64,000 nucleotides of DNA from Liquidambar formosana (Eukaryota > Streptophyta > Magnoliopsida > Saxifragales > Altingiaceae): positions 25,394,416 to 25,458,415 of the forward strand of contig CM077827.1 in assembly GCA_039720395.1 (NCBI GenBank), given 5' to 3'. Below, one piece after another: positions 46,771 through 59,267 of this stretch (the first letter of the stretch is position 1; each line of letters starts with the position of its first letter). The notes under the pieces are model-generated. The model was not told where the DNA came from. It made no database searches and worked only from the letters and a program-made list of their open reading frames with translations. Position numbers and translations under genes: made by a program.

Positions 46771-48806
46771 CTACCTAAGCACTTCATCCTCTTCTTCTTG
46801 CAAGCTAGGACGCCTCTGCCCTTCCAAATCTTCCAACGGATTTTCAGATTCTAGGTGGGGGGGCTTGAAATGACGATCCCCTCTGGTTATATGGTCCAAC
46901 TCATCATCGCTAGCCCATATGTCATGGACTTCCTCGGAGTCATTCATCAAGTCATCCCATTCTATCATGTCAATGCTCTCCATCTCTGTCGGCAAGTCAT
47001 CCCAACCTGAAGGGACTATCGGCTCATCTGATATCGGACTTGGGCTTGAGTACAGCACATAGTAATCATATTTCCCCGACGCTTCACCTACTAGGCCAAC
47101 CTGAGGATCCCCTGCTTCATATCTTTCTTTCAGCTCTTGTTGGATAGATTTCTTTGGCAACAACAAAACCTTTTGGTCAATGAGGTCTTGGATGATCTTC
47201 TTTAGTATAGAACAAGCCTCGGTGTCATGGCCGGGTGCACGATGGTATTGGCAATATTGGTGAGGGGTTGAGGGTCTTGGCTTGGTGGAAGTGGCATGAT
47301 AAGGCTGTTATTGCGGCAAATGGTGAAGAGACGGGTTAAAGTCATGGGGAGCGGAGTGTATTGTCTTATGGGATGGCGAGGGCGAGAGGATTCAACCCCA
47401 ATGGCATTTATGGTGTTAGGTGGGGGTGTGTTGTTGTGTGATGGGAGAGGATTACGAGTGACATTTGGACGGGTTGGTGGTGAAATGACTTGCTTGTCAA
47501 TGAGGTCTTGGACTTGGTGGCGAAGGCGAATACAGCGATTGGTGGCATGGCCTTTGGATTGGTGGTACTTGCAGTACTCATTCTCATTGTAGCTCTTGGG
47601 TAAGGGATTTGGTGGAGGTCTTGGGTCGAGTGGCTTCAATAGGTCACGACTTATGAGCTTTTCAAGGATTCTTTCGAGTGGCATGAATAGGTCAGTAAAT
47701 TGGCGAGGTGGGTTGACATCATTGAGAGAAAAGGGTTGGATTGGTTGAGTTATGGTGTTGACCTCGGCATTGTTCTTCCTAGTAAAGTTTGTCTTGCGAC
47801 TCCTCACTTCCTCAGTCTTGATTGTCCCATCATTGATAGCATCTTCAACCTGCGTGCCAGCCCCAATGAGAGCTTTGAAATTTGGGAAATAGTGGGCAAA
47901 TAGGTGCTTGTGATACACGGGCAGCAGGTTCTTAACCACTAACTGAATTTGGTCCTCCTCATTCGGCCTATCCGTCATTCTCGACGCCTTTTGTCTCCAC
48001 CTTGTAATGTAAGCGGAGAAAGTTTCATGAGCCCCTTGCTTGGTAGTTTCTAGGTCCCTTCGAGTAACGTCCACCTCTGTGTTATACTTGTAGTGCTCTG
48101 AAAACTCATTGCATATGTCTTCCCAAGTCCGGGTTCTATTCTCATCCAAGGATAAGAACCATTTCAAAGCAGAAGTGGCCAAGGTTTCATGGAACATTTG
48201 AGCTAAAAGCTCGTCAGTAGCCCCTCGAGGGTGCATAGCTCGCACGTACATCTTCAAATGAGTCTTAGGGCAACCCGTCCCATTGAACTTTTCTAACTCC
48301 GGCATCTTGAATTGTAGTGGAATACGAGCCGTTGGAAACAGGGATAGAGTCCGCACATCGACCATGTCATCAGCCCTGCGAATCCCTTTTATAGTTCTCT
48401 CCAATGCTTCTACCTTGCTAGCTAACACGGAATCACTGCTAGTACCTTTCCCCTTGGCTTCCCCTTCTAGGTTGGTGACCTCAGGTTTCGAGCTACTTTC
48501 CCCCCTTGTCTTGGTGTTCTCATTGGATTGAGGTCCCTCTTCGGTGCCAGCCCCATGAGGTATACCCGAGGAATGGGCCTTAGAGCCATTTTGTTCAAGA
48601 TCCGCCATCTTCTGTTGGTTCTCTTGAGCCATTTTCAATGCGGTATCGGATGTCTCGGCGGTATGGTCAAGCTTGGCCATGATGGCTTTCAGGCAAGCCT
48701 CAAGGTCAAAGTGCCCCTCACTAGTTCTTTCGTCGGCCATGTCTGTCTGATGGGTAGACTCAACACTCACTAGACGCCCTTGTGGATTGCGGATCCAAGC
48801 CAGCAC
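46771..48806 (-). pseudogene. E2 Gag, nearly complete, with a frameshift
   Basis: The frame from 48806 is open for 534 codons: an acidic N-terminal third with a coiled-coil-like ALKMAQENQQKMADLEQ, the gag core (LSLFPTARIPLQFKMPELEKF, WEDICNEFSEHYKYN, HETFSAYITRWRQKA), a proline-rich part and a knuckle-like YCKYHQSKGHATNRC near residue 425. A one-base loss (AAG for AAAG) near 47283 shifts the last 20 codons; the true frame (YCQYHRAPGHDTEAC, LLPKKSIQQELKERY) continues to 46771, where CAA/CAG has become TAG. The start at 48806 is the first ATG of the frame. Confidence 0.9.
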
Positions 48807-49595
48807 GTCTATGGATAGAAAAGTTTTAACCTTTAGCCTAAGGATCTGTCCTAAACCTCCATATTTTCCTTAATGAATTCGGTCTCTACACCATGTTCAA
48901 TTAATTCATTCCTTTTATCCAATTACCTTTACAGGGGTCATGGATTAAGGGTATGTTTTAAAGAATAGGGCATAGAGTCCTTCAATTAGGTTTAATTAAT
49001 CCCCTAGGACTAGCACATCACAAACATAGCTTTACATCCCATTTCCTTAATTTATTCCTCCTAACCCATGGCCTTAACGAAGGCTAGGGTTTAAAGGTCT
49101 ATATTCAGGGCATAAGATATAAAGCCTCACACCACAAACACGGCATAGCATCATTACAAACAATTGTGGGTGCATAAAGGTGAGACCGTAGTGTCCTACA
49201 AGTCTGTCTATATGGACTAATGATAAGGGTAGGCTAGGGTCCTTCACTTGCTTGAGCAATCCTTATACCTAACCACATGTGGCATCAGGAACGCCGCGTG
49301 GGTCCAGCAGTACGTGATTAACTCATTTAATATACCCAAGGGCAAGCCCAAGGGTACTAGGCAAGAGAGGTTGATAGCTTTCGCCCCAACACATGGAATC
49401 AGGAAAACCAAGGTTGAGACTAGGCCGATCGTTGGCAAGGATACATCGAGGGACATCGATCCTAACATGCAAGAGTTTGCGCACACAATGCAATAAATGA
49501 AAGCACACAATCAAGCGGATGCAATGTGATTGATTTTAATTAAACATAAGAAATTAACCTAGCCCATTTAAACTTTATAGAGTCTAGCCCACAAA
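48807..49595 (-). other. E2 leader between PBS and gag
   Basis: Non-coding, matches 10126-10947 of E1. Short frames on both strands are chance overlaps. Confidence 0.75.
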
Positions 49596-49613
49596 TCCCC
49601 AGTGGAGTCGCCA
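49596..49613 (-). promoter_or_regulatory. Primer-binding site of E2, tRNA-Arg type
   Basis: TGGCGACTCCACTGGGGA on the - strand, 3 bp inside the 5' LTR, identical to that of E1. Confidence 0.87.
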
Positions 49614-49616
49614 AAC

Positions 49617-52431
49617 TGTGAACCCCGGAAATTGGGCCCACAAGGGATTGAAAGAAAATGGTGTTTGAAAAAGAAAAAGGAAAGGAGTCGCCACCTTATT
49701 TTTTAAAGGAAACAAGGAAAACCCTAAAAATAGTTTGTTTTAGGAAAACAATTTGAATGACTCCATAAAAAAGGAAAGGCAAAAACCAATCTTTTGAAAA
49801 CCAAAGAAATCGGGGATTCGGAGGCTAAGTTATGACATGGGAAGGTTCTAGGCAAAGCCTATAGGCACCCATGTCACCCTTTCGGTCTCTCAGTTCATTT
49901 GGGCTAAATTAAGATCTTTCCCATACAAAAATCAGCAAGTATATCATCACAAGAATTGCATGCATATCATATATTTCATTCATCCATCCATGCATAATAA
50001 ACACATAAAAACAGAAAATAAAGAAAAACAAAACAAAACAAAAAGAAGCCTAGGATGCTTGGATCTTAGAACGGACTTGAGCCTCACGAAGAGCGCCTAC
50101 GTACCATGCAGCGAAATACATGGATCAAAGTCCACGTAGTTCGATTAGAATTAGGGTTGAATCCTAATATAAACCTATGGTAAAAACCCTAGGTTTCCTT
50201 ATTTGAATCAAACAAGTTGAATATGATAGAAAGTTTGATTTTAGGAAAGAAATCCACAAAATGGAAACTTTAATAAAAACCAGAATTTTATTTATGAAGG
50301 AAACCTTTGATTAAACCATAGACTTGTATTAAAAATTAACCCTAGATAGGGAGAAGAGAATGAGTTAATAAGAAAGGTGAATTGGGGCACCTTCACACCC
50401 ACTTACCTGAGCGCAATTACTCCAAACATTAGCCATTTCAGACATGAGCAGCCCTATTTGCCATAGGACAAATACCACACCTATTTGTACCCTTACAAGT
50501 GCTCAAAACCATGCGAAAACACTAACATGCAAATCTGGACAGAATAGTATTGTGACCTAAAATCATCCACTAAGCATGCCAATAGCAAAAACAGCGAACA
50601 ATAATAAGTCCTAACATATTCCTAGAACCATATCATGCATAAAAACCCTAAAACATACTAACATGCATGCAAAACTATCATGTTTACTCCATATGAAAAA
50701 CATATACAGCAAACACGAAGAAAAACCAATAAAAAAGTCTACTTTATCATGCTATATGAAAACAAATACGAAACAATGACTCTAAAACCCTAAACTCACA
50801 AATATGCTTAAAAACTCACAAGACATACTTTAATCATGCTAAAACCAAACTAAACAGAAATTATATCATGCATATTAACTAACTAAAGCAATATAACATG
50901 ATGAAAATCCTAACTCTAACATGCAATGACACTAATCCTAGCACAAGGACAAACAGGAGCACAAGAATCATAACTATGCATTAAAAACCTAAAGGACAGC
51001 CCTAAAGCATGCTAAACAGTAGATAAAAAATAGATATTCCATGTATATTAACTAGCTAGAGTGTTAATACATGATAAAAAAGGCTACTTTTAACATGCAA
51101 TAAGCCTAACCCATATGAAAACCTAGTTTAAGCTTGAATAGAGAAGGAGAATACCTTATTCTCTCTCAAACACTCAAGTATTAATGCATAAAGTGGCTCC
51201 CCTTGTGTTTGTAATTGTTCGTGGCTCCTTAGGTCTTTAGAGTGAATCAAACCAACACGAATCCTCTTCTTTGTCAAAGTGGTATCACAGCAAAGAGATC
51301 AAAACTCAACTCAACTTTGAAAAGAAATAGAAAACAAAAAGAGAACAAGAGAAAAGAAAAGTGATTTTCGTCACTTTGCAGCAGCAGCAACTTCAATCGC
51401 GTTTTTGGGTATGAAAACGTTGGATTTGGACAAAGCTTGTGAAATACAAAGTTGTAGAGAATTGAATTATCTTTCTAACAAGACCAATTTCATCAAATTC
51501 TGACTTCGGATGAAAAAGTTATGATTAAAATACGACTGCTGGTTTTCAGAAAATCTGCTGCTGAATTATGACGAATTTCACTCCCTCCAAACCCTCTTCT
51601 TCTCCCCCTTATTTAAAGACATTAAGAGAGTATTTATAGCTGAAATCTGGAGTTTCCCTTTCCTTCCTGGACTAGGTTTCTTTGGAGAATAATCAAAAGG
51701 TATTTTATAATGATAAAAGACTTCTAATCTGAATAGGAAAAGGAAATTGTCTTTTATAAAAATTGGGAGACTGACCGCTAACACGCATGCACATGTATCG
51801 TATGTGCGTACACACACTCATCACATACGTACACGTGTTAGTGTCATGATAAAAATGGCTAATTTAATAAAATAATTTTCTTTTCATTTTAACCAAAAAT
51901 CTCATGCTGTGATTCGCACTAATTCTTCAAGGATAATCCGTAAATAACCACACTAAACTCATCATCAGGCCACATCAAAATTGAACTTCATGAAACACTT
52001 TTGAGGGTAAAATGATGACTAATGAAAGTCAATTTGAAAAGATTTGGTTGGTAATTGTGAGTCAATTAGAGCTAACCCAAGGAAGGGTCAATTAACCAAC
52101 TTGAACTACATCGAGCCATTTTAATCCCGAGCCATTGACTTACCAAATTGAACCTAGAAATACCTCTTATGCATCCATATGAACTCCAATTGACAATTTG
52201 GAGATCATTTCAAGGTCAAATGAAAAGTTTGGGACTTAAAAGACGATTATGCCCCTCAAGTCACAAAAGCTCTTATTATCCCTCAAGATCAACTCCAATT
52301 TGAACCAAAATTCATATCCATTGTCCTTGTGACTCTAGAAAACTAATGCAAGTGACTAGACTCAAAAACAAAACAAAAACATGCATGAAATGATGAGCCC
52401 TAGTAAGGTGGTGCAAAAATGGGGTGTGACA
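49617..52431 (-). repeat. 5' LTR of E2 (2815 bp)
   Basis: Nearly identical to 34855-37668; by eye about 19 substitutions or small indels, e.g. GATCCTAG/GATCTTAG and GGCCATATC/GGCCACATC. Followed by the CACTT duplication. Confidence 0.96.
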
Positions 52432-52436
52432 CACTT

Positions 52437-53600
52437 GAATATATTTCTCCATTTCAATGGTATGTTCATCACTTGAACATACTTCTCAGATCATTTGTCA
52501 CTTACTTGGTTAAATATATCCATCGCTTGGATATATTTCTCCATTTCAATGGTATGTTCATCACTTGAACATACTTCTCAGATCATTTGTCACTTACTTG
52601 GTTAAATATATCCATCGCTTGGATATATTTCTCCATTTCAATGGTATGTTCATCACTTGAACATACTTCTCAGATCATTTGTTACTTACTTGGTTAAATA
52701 TATCCATCGCTTGGATATATTTCTCCATTTCAATGGTATGTTCATCACTTGAACATACTTCTCAGATCATTTGTCACTTACTTGGTTAAATATATCCATC
52801 GCTTGGATATATTTCTCCATTTCAATGGTATGTTCATCACTTGAACATACTTCTCAGATCATTTGTCACTTACTTGGTTAAATATATCCATCGCTTAGAT
52901 ATATTTCTCCATTTCAATGGTATGCTCATCACTTGAGTATACTTCTCAGATCATTTGTCACTTACTTGGTTAAATATATCCATCGCTTGGATATATTTCT
53001 CCATTTCAATGGTATATTCATCACTTGAACATACTTCTCAGATCATTTGTCACTTACTTGGTTAAATATATCCATCGCTTGAATATATTTCTCCATTTCA
53101 ATGGTATGCTCATCACTTGAGTATACTTCTCAGATCATTTGTCACTGACTTGGTTAAGTATATCCATTGCTTGGATATATTTCTCCATTTCAATGGTATG
53201 TTCATCACTTGAACATACTTCTCAGATCTTTTTTCACTTACTTGGTTAAGTATATCCATCGCTTGGATATATTTCTCCATTTCAAAGGTATGTTCATCAC
53301 TTGAATGTACTTCTCAACATCTTTTCATCACTTGGTTAAATATATTCGTGACCTGAATATATTTCTCCATTTCAATGGTATGTTCATCACTTGAATGTAC
53401 TTCTCAGATCTCATTCTCAATCACTTGGTTAAATATATTCGTGACTTGAATATATCTTTCCATTTCAAAAGTATGTTCATTCATAGTGGCTTGAATATGC
53501 TTCTCTTATCAATTCTCAACCCTCAGTGGTTCAAGTATACTCATGACTTGAGTACACTTCCTTATTTCAATCTCAGGTTTTCAACCTCCTATCATTGTTG
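52437..53600 (+). repeat. E1 hairpin-repeat array, right part
   Basis: Period exactly 92 bp (CAGATCATTTGTCAC at 52487, 52579 and on). The first five to six units are almost identical, the last four diverged. Arms TATGTTCA/TGAACATA around loop TCACT, and TATCCA/TGGATA around TCGCT. Same family as 37800-40215, in the opposite orientation as expected for the opposite element strand. Confidence 0.92.
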
Positions 53601-53652
53601 GTACAGTGTGTGATTTCTCTAGGCTTTTTGGCAAAAATGGGTTGTTCTTTAT

Positions 53653-53685
53653 CATTGGTTCACAAGTGTAACTTATTCGCCAATG
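53653..53685. other. Conserved hairpin beside the 3' LTR of E1
   Basis: CATTGG..CCAATG interrupted palindrome, 9 bp before the 3' LTR. The GAGAGCCTTC that follows is the degenerate polypurine-tract candidate. Confidence 0.72.
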
Positions 53686-53694
53686 AGAGCCTTC

Positions 53695-56409
53695 TGTCAC
53701 ACCCCATTTTTGCACCACCTTACTAGGGCTCATCATTTCATGCATGTTTTTGTTTTCTTTTTGAGTCTAGTCACTTGCATTAGGTTTTTAGGGTCACAAG
53801 GACAATGGATATGAATTTTGGTTCAATTTGGAGTTGATCTTAAGGGATAATAAGAGCTTTTGTGACTTGAGGAGCATAATCGTCTTTTAAGTCCCAAACT
53901 TTTCATTTGACTTTGAAATGATCTCCAAATTGTCAATTGGAGTTCATATGAATGCATCGGAGGTATTTCTAGGTTCAATTTGATGAATCAATGGCTCGGG
54001 ATTAAAATGGCTCGATGTAGTTCAAGTTGGTTAATTGACCCTTCTTTGGGTTAGCTCTAATTGACTCACAATTACCAACCAAATCTTTTCAAATTGACTT
54101 TCATTAGTCATCATTTTACCCCCAAAAGTGTTTTATGAAGTTCAATTTTGATATGGAAAGTGTTTGGTTTGACCCTATGTGCATGCCTATGCTTAGCAAA
54201 AGTAGAGCATAGTGGTTAACCACCTTGTTCAAACCTAACTGTACCCCTATGGTTAGTGGTTTTCACCCTAAAATGTTCAAAAACATATTCCTCATCGAAA
54301 CACGGTCGTTTTGGCTTTTGTTTCATCAAAATCGGAGTTCATTTGGCCCCTGAAACACTCCTAGAAGGTAGAGGAGTCCAAAAAAAGCAAAAAGCTGATG
54401 TGGGCTCGGATGACCACCCAAGGCAAGGCGGCTAGCCACCTGGGCCCAGGTAGCTAGCCGTCCAGCCTTGGGTGGTCACCCGAGGCCACTTTCCTATTTT
54501 CACTCAATTTCCTTGCTGAAGCGGACTCTTGCCTATTTTGACGTATTTGGGCTCTTTTGGACGGGTTTCCTTCTAATTTTTGGTAACTCCTGAGTTACTT
54601 AAGCCCCAAGGGGGTCTCTAATAGCCCTTGGATTAATTCTTAGGGTTTTAATCCTAGCCATTGGTTAATCCTAATTGAAGTCTATAAATACCCCCCTATG
54701 CTTCAGCACAAGGGGAGCCACTTTATGCTTAAAAACCTAAGTGTTTGAGAGAGAATAAGAGAAAGAGACTTGAAGGAGAGCTGGAGTTCTTGCTGTAGCC
54801 TTGGAGAGGATTGGTTCAAGTCATCCATAAGAGCAAGGGAGAGTCTCTACAGCAGCAAGGAAGTTTCTTCTTAAGGTATTCCTCCCTCTTCATTTATGCT
54901 GAATATGGGTTTTCATATAGGATAAGCTTATTGCATGTTAAAGGTAGCTTTTTTATCATGTATTAACACTCTAGCTAGTTAATATATATGGAATATCTCC
55001 TGTTTATCATAATTTTAGCATGTTTTAGGGCTGTCCTTTGTGTTTTTAAGCATAGTTGTGATTCTTGTGCTCCCGTCGTCCTTGTTTTGGAATAGGGTCA
55101 TTGCATGCTAGTGTTAGGGTTTCTTATCATGTTTTATTACTTTAATTAGTTAATATGCATGATTAGGGTTCTGTTTAGTTTTATTTTAGCATGTTTAAAG
55201 TTTGTCTTGTATGTTTTTAAGCATATTTGTGAGTTTAGGGTTTTAGTGTCCTTGTTTTATATTAGTTTTCATACAGCATGTTAAAGTAGGTCTTTTTATT
55301 GTTTTTCCTTCATAGTTGCTGCATATGTTTTGCATATAGAGTAAATATGATATTTTGCATGCATGTTAGTTCATTCTAGGGTTTCTATGCATAATATGGT
55401 TCTAGGATTGTGTTAGGGCTTATTATTGTTCGCTGTTTTTGCTATTAGCATGTTTAGTGGATGATTTTAGGCCATAACACTATTCTGTCTAGATTTGCAT
55501 GTTAGTGTTTTTGCATGGTTTTGAGCAGGTGTAAGGGTGCAAATAGGTGTGGTAATTGTCCTATGGCAAATAGGGCTGCCAATGCTTGAAATGGTTAATG
55601 CTTGGAGCTATTGCGCTCAGGTAAGCGGGTGTGAAGGTGCCCCAATTCACCTATCTTCTTAACTCTTTCTCTTCTCCCTCTCTAGGGTTAGTTTTTAATA
55701 CAAGTCTATGGTATAATCAAAGGTTTCCTTCAATAATAAATTCTGTTTTTTATCAAGGTTTCCATTTTGTGGAATTTTCCTAATTTCAAACTTGGTTTAT
55801 CTATCACATTCAACTCTTTTTCAAATAAGGAAACCTAGGGTTTTTACCATAGGTTTGTATTAAGTCTTAACCCTAGTTCTAATCGAACTACGTGGACTTT
55901 GATCCATGTATTTCGTTGCATGGTACCTAGGCGCTCTTCGTGAGGCTCAAGTCTGTTCTAGGATCCAAGCATCCTAGGTTTATTCTTTTCTCTTTTCTTT
56001 TCTTTATTTTCTGTTTTTATTTGTTTATTATGCATAGATGGATGAATGAAATATATGATATGCATGCAATTCTTGTGATGATATACTTGCTGATTTTTGT
56101 ATGAAAAGATCTTAATTTAGCCCAAATGAACTGAGAGACCAAAAGGGTGACATGGGTGCCTATAGGCTTTGCCTAGAACCTTCCCATGTCATAACTTAGC
56201 CTTCGAATCCCCGATTTCTTTGGTTTCCAAAAGATTGGTTTTTGCCTTTCCTTTTTTATGGAGTCATTCAAATTGTTTTCTTAAAACAAACTATTTTTAG
56301 GGTTTTCCTTGTTTCCTTTAAAAAATAAGGTGGCGACTCCTTTCCTTTTTCAAACCCCAATCCTTTTCTTTTTCACCAACCCTTGTGGGCCCAATTTCTA
56401 GGGTTCATA
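53695..56409 (+). repeat. 3' LTR of E1 (2715 bp)
   Basis: TGTCACACC to GGGTTCATA (CA mutated to TA at the end). Directly followed by the GTGGG duplication. TATA at 54682-54691. Confidence 0.95.
54402..54487. other. Palindromic cassette, 3' LTR copy of E1 (5 of 7)
   Basis: GATGACCACCCAAGG ... TTGGGTGGTCACCC arms, with GGCGGCTAGCCACC and AGCTAGCCGTCC inside; about 195 bp before the TATA box. Confidence 0.8.
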
Positions 56410-56718
56410 GTGGGACACCACCAACACATTCCATTTCGGTTTTGGGGAGATGACATTAACCCCCAAGGACTTTACCATAATCACGGGCTTGAGCATTAAG
56501 GGCAAGAGCTTGGAATTTTATGAAGAAGCCTCCTCGGATGAGGATTATCTCCTAGCTTACCTTGGAATGGAAGTTGAGGTAATCAAGAAAGCAATGCACT
56601 GCACTTGGCTTTTTAACAAATTTGCAAAGCAAAGGGAAAGTGAGGGTGCGAGCCCCGATTGCATTACAAGAGCATTCCTTCTTTACATGATCTCATGCAC
56701 ATTCTTTGCCGGTACGGG
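56410..56718 (+). pseudogene. PMD gene fragment, second part of exon 2, between E1 and E3
   Basis: After the GTGGG duplication (56410-56414) the frame reads WDTTNTFHFGFGEMTLTPKDF, the continuation of 7054-7386, and stays open through ..ITRAFLLYMISCTFFAGT until 56718. There E3 begins in the middle of the codon run that reads CTFFVGTIDMA in the E3 gene. No lesion is seen within the two visible parts. The remaining exons lie beyond E3, outside the window. Confidence 0.88.
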
Positions 56719-58016
56719 TGTGGACCCCGGAAAACGGTGCCCACAAGGGGGGTTTGAAAAAGGAAAGGAGTCACCACCTTATTTTTTGAAGGAAACAAGA
56801 AAAACCCTAAAAAAACAGTTTTGTTTTAGGAAAACAAAAGAATGACTCTATATTTAAAAATGGTAAGGCAAAAGGTCTTTTGGAAATCAAAGATGGTGGA
56901 TTCGGAGGCTAAGTTACAATATGGGAAGGTTCTAGGCAAAGCCTATAGGCACCCATATCGCCCTAAACGGTCTCTTAATTTAATTGGGCTAAATCAAAGT
57001 CTTAATTACACATCAATTAACAATTATCATCACAAGACAACATGCATATCATCCATTCATTCATCCATGTAAGCAAATAAATCAAAGAAAAACAGAAAAA
57101 AAAGAAAGAGGGGATAGAAAACCTAGGATACTTAGTATCCTAGGGCGGACTTGAACCTCACGAAGAGCGCCTACGTACCATGTATGGAAATACATGGATC
57201 AAAGTCCACGTAGTTCGAAAGGGAATAGGGTTATAACCTAATAGAGGCCTATGGTAAACCCTAAGTTTCATTTCACAAGAAATATGGTAAGTTTCCAAAA
57301 ATGAATGATTCTCAAAATCTCTTTAGTAAATATGGAATTTCATAAAGATAGAAACTTTGATTTAAAAAGCATTTTTATGAAAGGAAACTATAGAATCTAC
57401 CATATCCCTCTATTAAGGAATAACCCTAGGAGGGAGAAAGGGAAAGTTTCAAGGAAAAGAAAGAAAAGTGAATTAGGGCACCTTCATACCCAACTTACCT
57501 TTAAGCAAAAGCAACTTGTCAAAATAACCACCCTATTGCATAGGGTAATTACTTTATTTGCAAGATTTCATCTTGCAATAACCAAAATAACCACCCCACA
57601 TTGGTGGGGTAGTTGCACCTGTTGTACCTGTCAAGCACCTGCAATTTTCATGCAAAACATACCAAAAATACCAACCAACAAAACCTAGTTTCTAATCAAG
57701 CAATTATCATGCTTAAACATAGGCTAACACTTGCTCAAAATATCATATTAAGGTCATTAAACAGATCTGGACAGAACTGAAAATAAGGCTTAAAATCCTT
57801 CATAAGTCATGTAAACAACACGAATCATGAAATAAAGTAAACCCTAACTCAACCCTATATGCAATAACATGCAAACAACCCTAAAGCCAACTACCATGGA
57901 TGCAAAAATATCATATTTATCTAATATGCAACACATATGCAGCAACTATGAAGAAAAACTAGAGAATAACCCTAAGCTATCATGCTATATGCAACTAAAC
58001 CAACACAAGGATGATG

Positions 58017-58560
58017 AAAACCCTAGAATCACAATGGTGCACAAAATCACATGGAATAACACTCTAGCATACTAAACAGCCCATTAATATCATCCTAAAT
58101 ACGCATACTAACTAATAGAAGCATCAAAATATGATAAAAACATAAGCTCTAATATGCAAAGGAGTTATTTCATGCAGAAAACCAATTTCAACACTAAGGA
58201 AACCCTAGAATCCCAAACATACAGTAAATCACATGGAGTAACACTTTGGCATACTAAACAGCCCATGAATATTATCCTAAACATGCATACTAGCTAACAG
58301 AAACAGCAAAATACGATAAAAACATAAGCTTTAATATGCAAAAGAGTTATTTCATGCAGAAAACCAATTTCAGCACTAAGGAAACCCTAGAATCCCAAAC
58401 ATGCAGTAAATCACATGGAATAACACTCTAGCATACTAAGCCGCCCATGAATATTATCCTAAACATGCATACTAGCTAATAGAAACAGCAAAATATGATA
58501 AAAACATATACTTTAACATGAAATTATAGCTATTCAATGCAAAACCCTAGAAAAGACTCT
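58017..58560 (-). repeat. Tandem triplication inside the E3 LTR (period ~182 bp)
   Basis: AAACCCTAGAATCCCAAACAT...CATGCAGAAAACCAATTTCA units begin near 58018, 58199 and 58381, with a partial fourth. The TATA box lies to the right and transcription runs leftward, so the block falls in the transcribed R/U5 part. Confidence 0.85.
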
Positions 58561-59185
58561 AGAAACCCTAAAAACACAAACACTCATAAAATCACATGAA
58601 ATAGCATCATATCATGCAAATCCAGCCATAAACCTTATTCTAATCATGTATTTTAAGCATTAGAAGCATCAACACATGATAAAAACATAAGCTTGAACAT
58701 GAAATAATGCTATTTTATGCAAAACCTTAATTTGAATGAAAGGGAAAGGAGGTATATCTATATATAGAACCTTACTGCTGTAGAGTTTGCTTCTCCTCTT
58801 GTGTACTGCTGGAGACACTCTCCTTCAAGCCTTCAAGCAAAGCTGCAGCCCTCCTCTAAGCTCCTTCTCTCACTCTCTCACTCAGAATTTAGGTTAAACT
58901 ACCCTAAGGATGGCTGTTATAGCCTCCAAGTCTCACACATGCCTCTCCCTTCAGAAAAATCCTCCCCTATTGCTGAAGTATAAGGGGGTATTTATAGGGT
59001 TTGATGGGAAACCCTCAATGGTTGGGATTAAAACCCTAGGTATTGATCCAAGGGCTCTTAGAGGTTCCCTTGGGGCTCAAGTAGCTCAAATAGGGCTGAA
59101 AATAGGGTTAAATGGCGGCTAGAGGCGGAATATTTCGAGAAAATAGGAAGAATCCCGCTTCAGCAATCAAAAAAAGGAAAGAGGA

Positions 59186-59267
59186 TCAGGTGACCACCTG
59201 GGGCTTGGCGGCTAGCCTCCTGGGCCCAGGCGGCTAGCCATCCAGGCCTGGGTGGTCACCCGAGGCC
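59186..59267. other. Palindromic cassette, E3 LTR copy (6 of 7)
   Basis: CAGGTGACCACCTGG and CTGGGTGGTCACCC arms, inner GGCGGCTAGCC twice, centre TGGGCCCA. 190 bp from the LTR TATA box, as in E1. Confidence 0.8.

Larger units (their letters stand above)
34855..52431 (-). mobile_element. E2: second Tat/Ogre-type retrotransposon, nested in E1 (17.6 kb)
   Basis: On the - strand: 5' LTR 52431-49617, tRNA-Arg PBS, gag, protease, RT/RNase H/second RNase H, integrase, poly(A), antisense DUF7745-like gene, repeat array and 3' LTR 37668-34855. Target duplication CACTT at 34850-34854 and 52432-52436. LTRs differ at about 19 sites in 2.8 kb by my reading. It has lost the pol intron and the PMD gene of E1 and has a different LTR promoter section. 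It inserted in the repeat array of its own family member. Confidence 0.96.
7387..56409 (+). mobile_element. E1: Ty3/gypsy Tat/Ogre-type retrotransposon, 49 kb including nested insertions
   Basis: Two LTRs of 2718 and 2715 bp in the same orientation, matching 5-bp TSDs, a tRNA-Arg PBS, gag, protease, RT, two RNase H domains and integrase on the + strand. After integrase come antisense DUF7745-like and PMD genes, a 92-bp repeat array and the 3' LTR. It has been invaded by copia copy 2, a copia solo LTR and E2; removing these leaves about 20 kb. The second, archaeal-like RNase H, the intron between protease and RT, and tandem repeats before the 3' LTR are known hallmarks of the Tat/Ogre group. 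Confidence 0.95.

Noticed and set aside
52437..53600. Regular 92-bp repeats as a possible CRISPR array
   Set aside because: No unique spacers, the repeat is the whole unit, and the context is a plant retrotransposon.
57305..57688. 127-codon frame in the E3 LTR
   Set aside because: AT-rich LTR sequence; no match to any family I recognise and no counterpart in the E1 or E2 LTRs.
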